From NCBI GenBank assembly GCA_001464915.1, contig LNED01000022.1:62001-126000 (forward strand): a DNA stretch of 64,000 nt, written 5' to 3'. This DNA is from Sphingomonadales bacterium Ga0077531. GTDB lineage: Bacteria > Pseudomonadota > Alphaproteobacteria > Sphingomonadales > Sphingomonadaceae. Of the stretch, positions 1 to 8,254 are shown one piece after another. Every line of letters starts with the position of its first letter. Position 1 is the stretch's first letter. Position numbers and translations under genes: made by a program. The notes under the pieces are model-generated. The model was not told where the DNA came from, ran no database searches, and saw only the letters and a program-made list of their open reading frames with translations.

Positions 1-442
1 CTCCCTAGCACTGGCTGCCAGCCTCGCGAGCGTAGACTATCGAAGCCTCCTGCCATCAGACCGGGCACCTGGCTGGCCAGACATTGTCGAGGCTTCGGCA
101 ATCGCCTGCCGTTGGCATAATGTTTCGCAGCCAGCATGGGCAGAGGCGTGCGAAAGGCTGGGGCGCGAGCGTGCGGCGCTTTGCATCCTCGTCATCGACC
201 GCAACGCGCGCTTGCCAAGCGATCACCGCTACCGCGCGAGGTCAGGCAGGAAATGCTTAAACGGGCTGCTGCGGAACGCCTCCAGCCTGTTGCCGATGAT
301 CAAGGCTGCCAGGGGCTATCCAGAAGGGATCTTGCCGGACGGCCAGTTCGAACCGGAGGTGTCAGCCCCCAGAACTGGCCACAGCTTTGCAGGTGCATGT
401 CTGTCGGCCTTGGCGAAGCTCTCAGGGGAGATGCAGCCATGA
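1..442 (+). CDS. RepC-like plasmid replication initiator, C-terminal part
   Basis: The reading frame is open from base 2 to a TGA at 440-442, so the 5' end lies outside the window. The visible part (about 146 residues) resembles the C-terminal winged-helix part of RepC-type initiators of alphaproteobacterial plasmids: a helix with a WAEACERLGRERAALC pattern, an ILVIDR strand, then a block in the place where RepC proteins have their terminal helices. RepC proteins bind the plasmid origin and start replication. The stop overlaps the next start by 4 bp (ATGA), which suggests co-translation. The assignment rests on pattern similarity only. With the relaxase and ParA downstream it suggests that the element derives from, or can act as, a plasmid. 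Confidence 0.5.
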   Translation, partial: SLALAASLASVDYRSLLPSDRAPGWPDIVEASAIACRWHNVSQPAWAEACERLGRERAALCILVIDRNARLPSDHRYRARSGRKCLNGLLRNASSLLPMIKAARGYPEGILPDGQFEPEVSAPRTGHSFAGACLSALAKLSGEMQP

Positions 443-1074
443 CACAAACGCGAACCACAAGCCTTTGGGCGGAGCTGGAGGCGGGCAACATCTGGTGGCC
501 GTCCTACAAGCCAGGACGGGACCCCGTTTTGAGCTGGCGCCATGCCGCCGCGATCCTGATGCGCGACATTGGCCCGGAGCCGATCTTCGCTGCCCTGCCA
601 GCGGTGTTCGGGGAGATGTACGATCTGACCGCGGACGAGGTCTGCGACCGAGTTTCAGTTCGTGACGGCCGGGTCCTTTGGCCCGTATGGCTGGAAAGCT
701 GGGTCAGCCATTTCGACCATTGGCACGATCCTGTCAGGCAACTGGTCGAGCAGCATTGTGTCACCCCAGATGCCCGGGCCATGGCTGGCATGCTGACGAG
801 GCTGGACGGGGCCGCCTTTTGTGATTTCGTCCTTCACGCCTACGAGCGGGCGGTCATTCTGCGGTCACTCCGTCGTGCACCCACCGGCGATGCCACCCTC
901 CCGATAGTCCAGACGATCCCGAATGCGGCACCGTTCGAGCGGCTCAGCTACGGCTTCTACCAGCGATTTTGCGCCGAACTGAACCGGGAGGCGGATCCTC
1001 CAGCGATCCCGATGTCGAGCTTGGATTTCGACCGGGCCGGAAACCCCAACATATTCGGCGGAGACGTCACATGA
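439..1074 (+). CDS. Hypothetical protein, 211 aa
   Basis: The start is the ATG that overlaps the upstream stop (ATGA at 439-442). An in-frame upstream start at 136 would overlap the RepC-like gene heavily and is less likely. The protein is soluble-looking and rich in Trp and aromatics in its first half (segments IWWPSYKPG, VLWPVWLESWVSHFDHWHD). There is no signal peptide or membrane segment. I do not recognise a family. Its place between a replication initiator and the relaxase region suggests a plasmid-backbone accessory role, which is inference only. Confidence 0.55.
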   Translation: MTQTRTTSLWAELEAGNIWWPSYKPGRDPVLSWRHAAAILMRDIGPEPIFAALPAVFGEMYDLTADEVCDRVSVRDGRVLWPVWLESWVSHFDHWHDPVRQLVEQHCVTPDARAMAGMLTRLDGAAFCDFVLHAYERAVILRSLRRAPTGDATLPIVQTIPNAAPFERLSYGFYQRFCAELNREADPPAIPMSSLDFDRAGNPNIFGGDVT

Positions 1075-1405
1075 ACCCCGTGCAGAACGCGATATTCGCT
1101 TTCCGGCTGTTCGGCCGGTGGCACCCTGCAGGAAATGCCAAGCCCGATTGCGACTTCCCACAATCAGGCCATCAGTCACGAAGCAGCGCATGTAGAAGTG
1201 CACACTCCACGCTGAATTCGAGCGGTGGCAAGGGGCGCGCAAACCCTCAGAAATCAGCCATTCTAGGCCCTAGGCGCGGTTCTAGGGGCGATCAAAAAGC
1301 ACTCCAAAGCTGTCGCGCACAGCAGCGCTGCCTTCTAGAAATAGCCTATATCAATCACTTAGCTTCTAGTCCTGTCGATCTCCTCGCAATCCGTGGGAGG
1401 GTCTA
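1075..1405. other. Non-coding gap with five CTAG sites; candidate oriT or operator region
   Basis: This 331-bp gap lies directly upstream of the RHH and relaxase genes. CTAG, normally rare in bacterial DNA, occurs five times in 107 bp (1263, 1270, 1282, 1335, 1366), four of them as TTCTAG. An open frame runs through from 1071 to 1406, but its translation is low-complexity and looks non-coding. Origins of transfer and operators for RHH accessory proteins are usually found beside relaxase genes, so a role of that kind is plausible but not shown. Confidence 0.35.
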
Positions 1406-2179
1406 ATGGCACAGGTCAATGTTGCCGTAGAGGACCGGGTCCTTGCCGCCCTCGACAGGGTGGCGCAGGCAAAATCTCTCAGCCGGCCCGAACTTTTGCG
1501 CAAAGCAATCCAGGAGCTGATCGAGGCGCACGACGCAGGGCGGCTGACCTTCCAGACTGAAGCTGCACCCAAGCTTGACGCGACCGTCAGCGGCCTGGTG
1601 CATCAGTTGCGGGAACTGGTGATGGAGCTAGACCGGGCGCAGGCGGATAATGCGCGGATGCTGGGCAAGCTGACCGAGAAGTGGAACGGGGGCGAGGAGG
1701 CCAACCGGCTCGCCTTGCAGAAGCTGATTGTCGAGCTTCGCGAGCTGGATGAAGCCGGCCTCTCGCCGTTCATGACGCAGACTGGTGAACTGCTGTCTGC
1801 CTTCGAGGCGCTGGAGCCCAAGTTGCTAGGGCTACTCGAGCCGCACCTGGCGAAGATTTCCGCGCAGCTTGATCGGTCGATAAAACTGGCGAGCGAACCG
1901 CGGCAGATGAGATCCATCTACCTCGGCGACAACCGTTTTCTGTCGCTCAAATTTCTGTCGGCATGCGGAGGCTTGGCGCTCTTTATCGGCGCGCTCATTG
2001 CAACAATCCTGCCTACCCAGTTCGATGGCTGGTCGGTCTGGCAGTCAGGCAAGCTGATCGACCACCCTGCGAAAATGTGTAGACTGATAGCGCGCAAGTA
2101 CGGTGTTACGGATTGCCGGGTCCCAGAGCAGGAGCGCGATCTTGGCCTGCGGGTCATTGCCCACGAGGACCGGCGATGA
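1406..2179 (+). CDS. Ribbon-helix-helix, coiled-coil membrane protein upstream of the relaxase
   Basis: 257 aa. Residues 1-45 look like a ribbon-helix-helix DNA-binding unit (MAQVNVAVEDRVLAALDRV, then a SRPELLRKAIQELIE helix). A long charged helical region (about 65-165) is probably a coiled coil. A hydrophobic segment near 176-196 (LSACGGLALFIGALIATIL) predicts one membrane span, followed by a short charged tail. The stop overlaps the relaxase start by 4 bp (2176-2179). RHH proteins next to MobF relaxases are often oriT accessory factors. The membrane segment would tether this one to the envelope, perhaps linking the relaxosome to the transfer channel; that is inference. Confidence 0.55.
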   Translation: MAQVNVAVEDRVLAALDRVAQAKSLSRPELLRKAIQELIEAHDAGRLTFQTEAAPKLDATVSGLVHQLRELVMELDRAQADNARMLGKLTEKWNGGEEANRLALQKLIVELRELDEAGLSPFMTQTGELLSAFEALEPKLLGLLEPHLAKISAQLDRSIKLASEPRQMRSIYLGDNRFLSLKFLSACGGLALFIGALIATILPTQFDGWSVWQSGKLIDHPAKMCRLIARKYGVTDCRVPEQERDLGLRVIAHEDRR

Positions 2180-5100
2180 TTACGCTCGGCAGCATAGGCT
2201 CGGCTTCTTCCGCAGCGGAGTACTACTCCCAGGACAACTACTACACCGCTGATCAGACGCAGGATGCCAGCGCGTGGTTTGGCAAAGGTGCCGAGGCGTT
2301 GGGCCTGACCGGCAAGGTGGAGGAACAGACCTTTGCCGCCGTGCTTGAGGGCAGGCTTCCCGACGGATCGGTGATTGCTGGGAAGGACGGCGTTCACCGC
2401 CCCGGCGTTGATCTCACCTTCTCGGCGTCTAAGTCCGTGTCGCTGGTGGCGATGCTCGGCGGCGACAAGCGTCTGGTCGAAGCGCTGAAACAGTCGGTTT
2501 CATCGACACTGCGGTGGGCGGAGAAGAACGTTGTCGAAGCGCGGGTCTGGGATGCGGCGCAAGGGCGGCAGGTGCCAGAGCGTACCGGCAACCTTATTGC
2601 CGCGACCTTCCTGCATGACGTGAACCGGAATGGCGAGCCGCAGCTACACATCCACGCCGTCATCGCCAACGCGACCAAAGCCTCGGATGGCAAATGGCAT
2701 GCGGTGCGCAACGACGAACTCTATCGCGCGCAGCATGTGCTGTCGGCGGTCCACAATGCCGAACTGCGCAGCCGTGTCGAAGCCTTGGGCTACGAGACCG
2801 TGCCTGCCCGCAACTCCATCGACGGCGCCTTCGAGATCAAGGGAGTGACGCGGGAGGCGGTCGAAGCCTTCTCTACTCGCCGGGCTGAAATCCTCGCCGA
2901 GCTGGCCAAGGAAGACCGAGGCAGCGCCCGCGAACGCGAATTGGCGGCGCTCTCGACACGGCGCGGGAAAGAACTTGAGCCCGATGCAGCGCGGCAAGTC
3001 GCGGCGTGGAAGGAAACCGCCCGAGCCATCGGCTTTGATCCTGCGCGGCTGATCGAGAGTGCCATGGCCCGTGCTGCGGGGGAGCAGACCGTCTGGTCGC
3101 GGGTGGTGGACGGCATACGCGGGATAGGCGAGCGCGGCATGGCGCTTGCCAGTGCCATGGGGCTGACCCCACGCGATCGTGACCCGCTGGTGCCCGAACG
3201 CCTCGGTCGGCTAGAGCCCAAAGCATTTGCAGCCGCGCAAGCGGTTGCCTCCGCGGCAAGGGAGCTTGGCGAGCGCGAGGCAGCCTTCCCCCGCAACGAT
3301 CTGATCCGGACAGCGCTTGAACGGCAGGGGCCGGTCACGGTCGACATGATCGAAGCGCGGATCGATCTGTTGGAAAAGCGGGGTTTGCTGGTCGGCAGCG
3401 GGCCAACGGATCGTGACCGCATGCTGACCACCGAGCAGGCGCTGGCCATGGAGACCAAGGTCATTGCCCTGGCACGGGCGGGCAAGGACAGCGTTCAGCC
3501 CATCGCGGACAAGGACGGCATCGTCGCGCGCCTGCAGGAGCAAGCGCGGGCCATCGGACTTCGCCGCCTCAACACCGGACAGGAGCAGGTTGGCGTCGCG
3601 ATCCTCACATCGAAGGACCGCGTGCATCTGGTTCAGGGCGGCGCGGGTGTGGGGAAGTCGGCGGCGCTGGCTCCGGTTGCGGCCATTGCGCGGGAGGAGG
3701 GGCGGCAGGTTGTGGCGCTGTCCCATGTGGGGCGGATTGCGCGGGAGTTTGGGGAGAAGACGGCCAGTCCGGCATCGACCGTGGATGCGTTTCTGGCTCG
3801 GTATGCGCGGGTTTTGGACGGAAGTGCCACCGCGGAAAAGGTGGCAGCGGCGCGGGCGGAGCTGTCCGATGCGCTGGTGATGGTTGATGAGGCGAGTCAG
3901 ATCGGCACGGACCGGCTCGCTCGGTTGATCACCCTCGCCAACCGGATGGACTTGGGCAAGCTGGTGCTCGCCGGCGACATCAAGCAGCTTCCGGCCATCG
4001 AGGCGGGCAAACCCTTCGCGCAATTGCAGCAGCAGGATCTCAGGCAAAGCCAGATCACCGAAAACCTGCGCGCGCAGACCCCGCAGATGCAGGCCGTCAA
4101 CCGCGCGCTCGAGCAGGGTGATGTCGCCCAGGCCTTTGCCGTGCTGAAGCCTGCCACCATCGAAGTTGCGCCGGGCAAGATCGCAGGCATCGCCGCCGAT
4201 ATGTGGGCCGACCTGCCCAAGGAGCAGCGCGACAACACCATCCTTCTCGCCGCAGGGCGCGCGATGCGTAGCGCGGGCAATGCCGCCGCGCAGGCCTCGC
4301 TGATCGATCGCGGCCAAATCAGCGCGGAAGGGATCAAGCTCGAGGTGCTCGACCGGGTCACCGTCACCCGCGAGGGCGCGCGGCAATTGAAGGGCTATCA
4401 GGAGGGGCGTGTCGTTGCCTTCGAGACTAACCTGACCAAACAGGGCATTGCGCGTGGCGAGCGCGGAACCGTTATCGGCGTCAGGGACGGTAAGGTCGAG
4501 CTTGCCATGTCCAATGGCGAAGTGCGGCGCTTCGATCCGGACCGCTTGCCCCACAACCTCAAGCACGACGCGGTCACCATCTTCGAACGCAAGGAAATCG
4601 CCCTCCACCAAGGCGACCGCATCCGCTGGACCGCTAAGGATGGCGCGCGCGGGCTGCTCAATGGCGACATCGCCCATGTCGCGCGGATCGATGCCGATAC
4701 GGTCACCGTCAGGACTGGCGACGGCAAGCTGCACGATCTGCCGCGCGGTGATCCGATGCTGGAGCGGCTCGACCTCGCCTACGCTATCAACGTCCATGTT
4801 GCGCAGGGCATGACCGCCAAGAACGGCATCATCATGATGTCTGAGCGCGAGCGGATGCTCAACAGCTCGGCCTCGTTCCTGGTCGCGGTGACCCGGATCG
4901 CGGAGAACGCGACACTCGTCACCGACAATCCCGACCGGGTCGAACGGCAGGTCGAGTCCCGTTCGGGTGCCAAGACCAGCGCACTCGAGACCGCCCGCGG
5001 GCATACAGACGAGGACCGCCCAAACCAGCGCGAGGTCGCGGCCATGTCCGACGACCTGAAAAAACTCGCTGAAAAGCTTGGCCCAGAGTTCGCGCTGGCG

Positions 5101-5238
5101 GTGCTCACCAACAAGGAGCGCGACATCACCCTCGAAAAGTCCCTCTACCGCAGCGAACCCGGAAGGGGCTCCGGCGACCGGGAGATGAACCGGGAGCGCC
5201 AACTCGAGCGAGAGCGCGACCTCGAGCGAGGGCGCTGA
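2176..5238 (+). CDS. traI: MobF-family conjugative relaxase and helicase (TraI/TrwC type)
   Basis: 1020 aa from the ATG that overlaps the upstream gene (ATGA). The N-terminal TrwC-type relaxase domain shows paired tyrosines (Y16/Y17 and Y22/Y23) for strand cleavage, and the HUH metal site (H147 in FLHDVNRNG, H158 and H160 in PQLHIHAVIAN). A RecD-like helicase follows, with Walker A GGAGVGKS at about 488-495 and a DEAS Walker B. The C-terminus is an Arg/Glu-rich tail of repeated RERQLERERD type. Proteins of this family nick oriT, stay bound to the 5' end and unwind the strand for transfer. No mating-pair formation genes are visible here, so the element is either mobilisable or has them beyond the left edge. 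Confidence 0.92.
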   Translation: MITLGSIGSASSAAEYYSQDNYYTADQTQDASAWFGKGAEALGLTGKVEEQTFAAVLEGRLPDGSVIAGKDGVHRPGVDLTFSASKSVSLVAMLGGDKRLVEALKQSVSSTLRWAEKNVVEARVWDAAQGRQVPERTGNLIAATFLHDVNRNGEPQLHIHAVIANATKASDGKWHAVRNDELYRAQHVLSAVHNAELRSRVEALGYETVPARNSIDGAFEIKGVTREAVEAFSTRRAEILAELAKEDRGSARERELAALSTRRGKELEPDAARQVAAWKETARAIGFDPARLIESAMARAAGEQTVWSRVVDGIRGIGERGMALASAMGLTPRDRDPLVPERLGRLEPKAFAAAQAVASAARELGEREAAFPRNDLIRTALERQGPVTVDMIEARIDLLEKRGLLVGSGPTDRDRMLTTEQALAMETKVIALARAGKDSVQPIADKDGIVARLQEQARAIGLRRLNTGQEQVGVAILTSKDRVHLVQGGAGVGKSAALAPVAAIAREEGRQVVALSHVGRIAREFGEKTASPASTVDAFLARYARVLDGSATAEKVAAARAELSDALVMVDEASQIGTDRLARLITLANRMDLGKLVLAGDIKQLPAIEAGKPFAQLQQQDLRQSQITENLRAQTPQMQAVNRALEQGDVAQAFAVLKPATIEVAPGKIAGIAADMWADLPKEQRDNTILLAAGRAMRSAGNAAAQASLIDRGQISAEGIKLEVLDRVTVTREGARQLKGYQEGRVVAFETNLTKQGIARGERGTVIGVRDGKVELAMSNGEVRRFDPDRLPHNLKHDAVTIFERKEIALHQGDRIRWTAKDGARGLLNGDIAHVARIDADTVTVRTGDGKLHDLPRGDPMLERLDLAYAINVHVAQGMTAKNGIIMMSERERMLNSSASFLVAVTRIAENATLVTDNPDRVERQVESRSGAKTSALETARGHTDEDRPNQREVAAMSDDLKKLAEKLGPEFALAVLTNKERDITLEKSLYRSEPGRGSGDREMNRERQLERERDLERGR

Positions 5239-5253
5239 CCATGTCGACACCTG

Positions 5254-5341
5254 CACATCACCACAATCGCACAGCCTCACATGCCCACATGTGAACATGA
5301 GGACGCATCCACATGACCACGCCTTCACATCCCCACACCCG
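5254..5341. repeat. Array A: eleven phased 8-bp units, candidate partition centromere
   Basis: From 5254 the sequence divides into consecutive octamers, most starting CACA: CACATCAC, CACAATCG, CACAGCCT, CACATGCC, CACATGTG, then AACATGAG, GACGCATC, CACATGAC, CACGCCTT, CACATCCC, CACACCCG. The 8-bp phase runs through the ParA start codon (5313) and into its first ten codons. The array covers the parA promoter and leader region, as centromere/operator arrays do in ParA plus RHH partition systems. Confidence 0.6.
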
Positions 5342-6002
5342 AACCGTCGCCATCATCAGTCAGAAGGGTGGCGCTGGAAAGACCACGCTCGCCATCCATC
5401 TCGCCGCCGCTGCTACCCGTGCAGGGCGGGTCAGCCTGCTGATCGATACCGACCCGCAGGCCAGCGCCTCGCAATGGGCCGAGTGGCGGCAAGGCGCGCC
5501 TCCCGAGGTGATCGACAGCGCCCCCCCGCGCATCCCGGCGAAGATCGCAGCAGCCGCCCAGCAGGGTGCCGAGCTGATCGTCATCGACACCCCGCCGCAT
5601 GCTGATCTTGCCGCCAGCAAGGCAGCGGAATGTGCTGATCTCGTGCTAATCCCCTGCCGACCCAGCGCGTTCGATCTCGCCGCCATGCGCACGACGCTGC
5701 GTCTGGTCGAGCTGCTGTCCCGCCCTGCTTTAGTGGTGTTTACCGCCGGGCCGCCAACTGCGCCGCACATCTATGCCGATGCCCGCGAGCTGGTGGCAGG
5801 GTTCGGCGGTCAGACGTGTCCGATCATTCTGCCGGACCGTGCTGCATATCGTCATGCAGTCGCTGGCGGCCAGACCGTGTTCGAGCTCGATCCTGGCGGA
5901 AAGGCGGCCAGCGAGATCGAACAGCTTCACATGTGGACATGTCAGCAGCTCCACATGTCCACGCGCCCACAGACCCCGGCACAGCAGAGGAAGACCGCAT
6001 GA
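5313..6002 (+). CDS. parA: ParA-family partition ATPase of the element
   Basis: 229 aa. A deviant Walker A motif KGGAGKTT sits at about residues 14-21, followed by IDTDPQASASQW and a VIDTPPHADL Walker B, all typical of small ParA ATPases without an N-terminal HTH (type Ib). ParA proteins bind nucleoid DNA with ATP and move plasmid copies by interacting with a centromere-binding protein, here probably the overlapping RHH gene (4-bp overlap at 5999-6002). Codons 2-10 lie inside repeat array A and the last dozen or so codons inside array B, so part of the coding sequence may double as binding sites. The gene follows the relaxase by 74 bp. Confidence 0.9.
   Translation: MTTPSHPHTRTVAIISQKGGAGKTTLAIHLAAAATRAGRVSLLIDTDPQASASQWAEWRQGAPPEVIDSAPPRIPAKIAAAAQQGAELIVIDTPPHADLAASKAAECADLVLIPCRPSAFDLAAMRTTLRLVELLSRPALVVFTAGPPTAPHIYADARELVAGFGGQTCPIILPDRAAYRHAVAGGQTVFELDPGGKAASEIEQLHMWTCQQLHMSTRPQTPAQQRKTA
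5928..5975. repeat. Array B: six phased 8-bp units in the 3' end of parA
   Basis: Consecutive octamers CACATGTG, GACATGTC, AGCAGCTC, CACATGTC, CACGCGCC, CACAGACC keep the 8-bp phase and share the CACA/CATGTG core of array A. They lie in the last parA codons, just upstream of the RHH gene start at 5999, where they could act as operator or centromere. Confidence 0.5.
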
Positions 6003-6259
6003 ACCGCTTTGCCAATCTTGCCGATCGCAAGCCGAAGGATGAGTCCACCGCCAATACCGCACCGGCATCGCCTGTCGCCCAGATCCCGACACCGCCAAGC
6101 CGCGTCGGTCGCAAGGCGATCTCAGGCTACTTTGCACCCGAGCTATCGCTCGCCCTGCACACCTGCGCCCGGCGCAACGGTCTTAGCCTTCAGGACCTGA
6201 TGGCCGAAGCCTTCGACGACGTACTGCGGAAGTATGGCGAGAGCCCAATCGGGCGATAG
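5999..6259 (+). CDS. Small RHH protein, probable centromere-binding partner of ParA
   Basis: 86 aa. The start is the ATG overlapping the parA stop (ATGA). A flexible, Pro- and Ala-rich N-terminus (about residues 1-38) is followed by a C-terminal segment reading KAISGYFAPELSLALHTCA, then NGLSLQDLMAEAFDDVLRKYG. This is the beta-strand/helix/helix pattern of ribbon-helix-helix centromere-binding proteins such as ParG and omega, which also have a disordered N-terminus that stimulates ParA. Overlap with parA and octamer arrays on both sides support a partition role. DNA binding has not been shown. Confidence 0.7.
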   Translation: MNRFANLADRKPKDESTANTAPASPVAQIPTPPSRVGRKAISGYFAPELSLALHTCARRNGLSLQDLMAEAFDDVLRKYGESPIGR

Positions 6260-6304
6260 CCGATCCCTTCGCCGGAAGGGGGAGAAGGGGGATGCGGCGA
6301 TATG

Positions 6305-6344
6305 GGCATGTGTAGCTGTGCACATGTGAACGTGTGAACATGAG
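6305..6344. repeat. Array C: five phased 8-bp units downstream of the RHH gene
   Basis: Octamers GGCATGTG, TAGCTGTG, CACATGTG, AACGTGTG, AACATGAG follow each other with an 8-bp period. Most end in TGTG, so relative to array A they are mainly in the opposite orientation. The phase and core match arrays A and B. Confidence 0.5.
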
Positions 6345-6397
6345 GGCAGCGCCAACGCGATCGAGCCGCCGCGGCCCTTCAATGACAGGAGTAATCG

Positions 6398-6646
6398 ATG
6401 CGATTGTTTCAATGGCTGACCGATCTGTTCGCAGGATCTAGCGACCCGCCTCGGCCCTCCTTTGACGAGGGCGTCTCCATCAACCCTGCCACCGGGCTAC
6501 CCATGACCGGACCGGGACCCGGCGGCGTAGATGTCGGAGGCAATCCCTTCGGCCAGAATTTGGACCACTGGGACGACCACCATGCCCATCACAGCCATGA
6601 TCATCATGCGCCTGGGTCGACCGGCAGCGGGTTCGATCCTTGGTAG
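6398..6646 (+). CDS. Small His-rich protein, 82 aa
   Basis: It has a good ribosome binding site (AGGAG 7 bp before the ATG). The first 13 residues are amphipathic (MRLFQWLTDLFAG). A middle block reads INPATGLPMTGPGPGG, then VDVGGNPFGQ, a motif I recall from other small proteobacterial proteins of unknown role. Residues 60-71 are a dense His/Asp stretch (DDHHAHHSHDHH) that could bind metal. The tail is Gly/Ser-rich. No function can be assigned. It follows the partition genes in the same direction. Confidence 0.6.
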   Translation: MRLFQWLTDLFAGSSDPPRPSFDEGVSINPATGLPMTGPGPGGVDVGGNPFGQNLDHWDDHHAHHSHDHHAPGSTGSGFDPW

Positions 6647-6711
6647 ATGCTTCAGCGCTGATTTGGTGGCTCGAGGCACTTGTCCCACTCCGTCGTTTTG
6701 AAAGGCCCATC

Positions 6712-7257
6712 ATGACCAACAACCAACGCACCGCGTCCGGCCTGCGCTATATCGCGCCTCCGAACACAACCCTGATCGAGCGGATCGTATTCTCAGCCAT
6801 CCGCCGTTGGCGCTGGACCGGAATTCTTGCCGCCACTGCTCTGACTGCCGGCTCCCTGACATGCTCGGTCATACTGGCAACGTGGCTATTCGCCGAAGAT
6901 CCCGTTCGCTCGGGCTACATCGGCTTTCTGTTTACGATCCCCCCGATCATGTTCTTGCTTTGGCAGGCGGCCACCATTGAGTTGCGTTCCGCACCCGCAT
7001 GGATGATCCGCGCAGCACTGGCCATCGCGACCGACGACGAGCGCGCCTTCCTTTTCGAAAGCCTGCTCCAACTCGCCATGTCGGAATGGCGTCAGGATCC
7101 GATTACATGCGCCGCTCTGTTCGATCTGTTCAGGCAATCGAGGCGCAGCTTTGGTGATCGTGTGAGTGGCCACCGCGAGCGGTTGATCGCAGACCGGGAT
7201 AAGCAGGTTGACCTGCTGCGGAACCTCGCGAGCGTCACTAGTGGTGTCCCCCAATGA
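6712..7257 (+). CDS. Hypothetical two-span membrane protein
   Basis: 181 aa from the ATG at 6712, which has GAAAGG upstream; an in-frame start at 6640 overlaps the previous gene and lacks such a site. Two hydrophobic segments at about residues 38-63 and 69-87 predict a helical hairpin in the membrane. The C-terminal ~90 residues are charged and helical and probably cytoplasmic. No family recognised. It ends 20 bp before the convergent gene at 7277. Confidence 0.55.
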   Translation: MTNNQRTASGLRYIAPPNTTLIERIVFSAIRRWRWTGILAATALTAGSLTCSVILATWLFAEDPVRSGYIGFLFTIPPIMFLLWQAATIELRSAPAWMIRAALAIATDDERAFLFESLLQLAMSEWRQDPITCAALFDLFRQSRRSFGDRVSGHRERLIADRDKQVDLLRNLASVTSGVPQ

Positions 7258-7276
7258 GGAGGACCAGCGGAACCGT

Positions 7277-7822
7277 TTATGCCACCAGTTCCTCAAAGCT
7301 GCGTTTGGCAAGACTTGCTTCGCGCTGATTGCCGGTTCTGATCGCATCGATCAGCGCCAGCAATTCGTAGAGTCGGGCGTCTTTGAGAGCTGCGCCGGGG
7401 ACAGATTTGAACAATGGTGCGATCGAAAGACCTCTCAAGCTTCCTTCGGGATGGGGCCAGACATAGATATCTGCACCGGCGCTAACGAGTTTACCTTGCA
7501 GCATAGGTGCGGCAAAGCCCGTAGCAACGCCGCGCTGCGGCGCACCTGGCTTCGCGGGGAAGACGTATTTCAGCCCGTGCTGGACGAATTCGATGAGATT
7601 GCGTCGGTTGACCTTGGCACGATCATTGGATTTTGTCGCCAAGCTACACGCGATACTGCGCCGGATCGATGCGCTGATCTCGGTTTTGCTGATGCCCAGT
7701 TCGCCTTCAAGACTTCGCAATGCAAACGGATCCGAGATCGTCGATTCATCGAGTTGACCATGCTCGATCTTGTCTTCCAAGCTCACCAGCTTGAGCATGA
7801 TGACGATGTCTTGGCTCTTCAT
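7277..7822 (-). CDS. Probable winged-helix transcriptional regulator
   Basis: 181 aa. The first ~60 residues fit an HTH unit (KSQDIVIMLKLVSLE, then LRSLEGELGISKTEISASIRRS) of MarR-like pattern. The rest is a conserved-looking region (VFPAKPGAPQRGVATGFAAP, then VWPHPEGSLRGLSIAPL) that I cannot place in a characterised family. A 34-bp near-perfect palindrome starts 10 bp upstream of the ATG, as expected for an autorepressor site. The gene diverges from the IetAS pair at 8255 and could control it; this is inference from position. Overlapping short frames on the other strand look non-coding. Confidence 0.6.
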   Translation of the reverse strand: MKSQDIVIMLKLVSLEDKIEHGQLDESTISDPFALRSLEGELGISKTEISASIRRSIACSLATKSNDRAKVNRRNLIEFVQHGLKYVFPAKPGAPQRGVATGFAAPMLQGKLVSAGADIYVWPHPEGSLRGLSIAPLFKSVPGAALKDARLYELLALIDAIRTGNQREASLAKRSFEELVA

Positions 7823-7831
7823 ACAGACCCC

Positions 7832-7865
7832 GATCTGTCCTTTGTCCTAGGACAATGGACAGATC
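7832..7865. promoter_or_regulatory. 34-bp palindrome, candidate operator
   Basis: The two 17-bp halves are inverted copies with a single mismatched pair. It contains four TGTCC/GTCC-type half-sites: GATCTGTCC, TTTGTCC, then GGACAAT and GGACAGATC. It lies 10-43 bp upstream of the start codon of the HTH gene on the minus strand. Confidence 0.55.
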
Positions 7866-8254
7866 GGATCTACAGCTCGAATGTGTCGAACGCCAAATCT
7901 TCAAGTGCCTCAGTATATGCCGATCATCCGCTTTCGAGAATGAGTCGCCAACATTGCCGACACGCGCGCCCAAATAAAGCTGCCTGATAGCTGCCGTCCA
8001 TTCTCAGCTGTCAGATTCCGCTAACTACCTCAGAGCGGCGGACTTGTTGAACGGAGACGGCATCAGTTGGACCATCGAATGCGGCCGCACCAGCACCGCA
8101 ATCAGCAGATGGCTGGGCCGCAACCGGCGTGACAGACCGTATATTCAATCCGTGATGGCGCGTCGAATCTCGCTCTGATAGAAGTCGACGCGGGGGCAAG
8201 GTCCGCGTCGCGCCGGGACCGCGCTCAGGTCATGATCAAGAGAAAGGAGCGCTC
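7866..8254. other. Intergenic region upstream of the IetAS pair
   Basis: About 390 bp with no convincing gene. A 75-aa frame on the minus strand (7746-7973) is mostly antisense to the operator and the regulator and is rejected. The region must hold the promoter for the ATPase gene, whose ribosome binding site is AAAGGAG before 8255. I could not pick out a clear promoter. Confidence 0.4.

Noticed and set aside
1071..1406. Open frame between the 211-aa gene and the RHH gene
   Set aside because: It starts with an ATGA overlap, but the translation is low-complexity, rich in Ser/Arg/Gln with no domain pattern, and it spans the CTAG cluster.
3211..5328. 705-aa minus-strand frame opposite the relaxase
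   Set aside because: It is a mirror of a GC-rich coding region with strong third-position bias. The plus strand has all the relaxase and helicase motifs.
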